From Opitutia bacterium (GTDB lineage: Bacteria; Verrucomicrobiota; Verrucomicrobiia; Opitutales; UBA953), in the NCBI GenBank assembly GCA_947378905.1, contig CANCLV010000001.1:1-64000 (forward strand): a DNA stretch of 64,000 bases, in the 5' to 3' direction. The notes below the pieces were generated by a model. The model was given only the letters and a program-made list of their open reading frames with translations, had not been told where the DNA came from and did not search any database. A program made the translations under genes and the position numbers. Positions 63,271-64,000 of this stretch are shown one piece after another. Within the stretch, counting starts at the first letter, position 1. Each line of letters begins with the position of its first letter.

Positions 63271-63991
63271 GATGACCAAGATCCATAATGGTGCTCCATC
63301 TTTTAGTTAATTCCCGGTCATGTTTTCTCCACTCGGGATCCCACAGGGCCAGTTGATCCCAAAATCTATCTGAATGGTTCATGTGTAATCGATGAGCTAA
63401 TTCATGGAGAATTACATGATCATGGATAAGTGGAGGAAGTAAAATGAGACGCCAATTAAGTGAAAGTGTCCCTGTATGAGAACACGAACCCCAGCGAGTA
63501 GTTTGGTCGCGTACGCTGACCGATCCGACCGTTATCTTGGTCTTTTTTGCTAATCGGTTGACGGCTAAATTAAGTCCAGTCTCGGCCAATTTACGTGCAG
63601 CCCTAAGCGCTGCCTGCTCTTCGATGTCTTTCGGCAAAATTAAATCCACGGTCTCTGCTTCATGATTAATCTGAATCTGAGTCCGCCCACCATTTTTAAT
63701 TTGTAGGGTCATAATACGGTCATCCATGGTCACCCAATTAAATTTAGAAAAGTGTTTTAAGAGATGGGGTTGAGTGGCCCGCGTCTTACTGAGTGCCTGC
63801 TCTAACCAAGGAATCTGATCGTCTAGAAAAGCCAATACTGCCCGCTGAGAGGTATGGGGCGGATACGATAAAACAATCTTGGGACCAGGCTTAACCGATA
63901 ATCGAACACGCGTAGAGCGCTCAGATATTTTTGGCCAAACCTCGACAGCCCGCCCAGCGACATGGACAATAATAGGCTCAACCGAAGACAT
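63263..63991 (-). CDS. YgjP-like (DUF45) zinc metallopeptidase
   Basis: 242 residues. The zinc motif HELAHRLHMNHSDRFW and the preceding TTRWGSCSHTGTLSLNWRL, shown as RWGSCS and LNWRL, match YgjP/DUF45 metallopeptidases, which often sit near restriction genes but also alone. The start at 63991 is 9 bases from the window edge, so an upstream extension cannot be ruled out. It precedes the Nudix gene in the same operon. Confidence 0.88.
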   Translation of the reverse strand: MSSVEPIIVHVAGRAVEVWPKISERSTRVRLSVKPGPKIVLSYPPHTSQRAVLAFLDDQIPWLEQALSKTRATQPHLLKHFSKFNWVTMDDRIMTLQIKNGGRTQIQINHEAETVDLILPKDIEEQAALRAARKLAETGLNLAVNRLAKKTKITVGSVSVRDQTTRWGSCSHTGTLSLNWRLILLPPLIHDHVILHELAHRLHMNHSDRFWDQLALWDPEWRKHDRELTKRWSTIMDLGHHE

Positions 63992-64000
63992 TATTGGGTC

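Overview
The window looks like chromosome from a Gram-negative bacterium of the PVC group, most likely Verrucomicrobiota (Opitutae-like). The evidence is a PEP-CTERM exported protein, a TIGR04138/Minf_1886-type protein, an RhaD-SDR fusion with LutABC, and LPS and rod-shape genes (lpxK, mreBCD). I placed it by gene content and motif recognition only; no search was run. About 59 protein genes and two tRNAs fill almost all of the 64 kb, and no gap without a gene exceeds about 220 bases. I see no IS element, prophage, integrase, CRISPR array, rRNA or origin.

Layout. 1-3744: amino-sugar operon (3' part of glmM, a GlmU-like beta-helix protein, glmS). 3818-4368: a small double zinc-finger protein and two nearly identical tRNA-Lys genes. 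4425-6560: rlmB-like gene, asd, and an L,D-transpeptidase. 6562-11103: rod-shape operon mreB-mreC-mreD-mrdA on the minus strand. 11320-12183: an exported PEP-CTERM protein with an N-terminal ubiquitin-like domain. 12154-19513: uppP, trpB, yicC, an HU/IHF gene, hisS, murJ and a lipoprotein amidase. 19715-29339: an eight-gene operon for 6-deoxysugars (DeoR regulator, fucose-isomerase-type enzyme, class II aldolase, rhamnulokinase, aldolase-dehydrogenase fusion, lutABC), followed by an unknown 589-residue protein. 31307-46829: housekeeping genes metG, isochorismate synthase, dtd, hisF, a CNNM/CorC-type protein, nadB, panE, a HAD-DciA fusion, hisC, a sugar-nucleotide reductase-like gene, a lipoate-ligase-like gene and mutS. 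46907-63991: phoH-like, DUF971, recR, Rsm22-like, ppk1, lpxK, panD, a class V aminotransferase, a type IA topoisomerase, an ABC exporter operon with acylphosphatase, tatA, ribE, a DUF374 acyltransferase, a Nudix hydrolase and a YgjP-like metallopeptidase.

How the genes fit together. Many act in envelope building: UDP-GlcNAc supply (glm genes), lipid-carrier recycling (uppP), lipid II flipping (murJ), elongasome (mre, mrdA), cross-linking and turnover (transpeptidase, amidase) and lipid A (lpxK). The deoxysugar operon can in principle take a 6-deoxyhexose to DHAP and lactaldehyde, then lactate, then pyruvate, using only its own enzymes. Biosynthetic genes (his, trp, pan, nad, rib, men) are scattered singly.

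General style. Most genes show no Shine-Dalgarno sequence, and several likely promoters have the -10 box 6-8 bases before the start codon, which suggests leaderless mRNAs. Nine of the ten convergent protein-gene pairs overlap at their 3' ends, and only one clear intrinsic terminator was seen (61424-61448). The most striking single item is the exported ubiquitin-like protein; the HAD-DciA fusion and the repressor-type operator overlying the deoR promoter are next.
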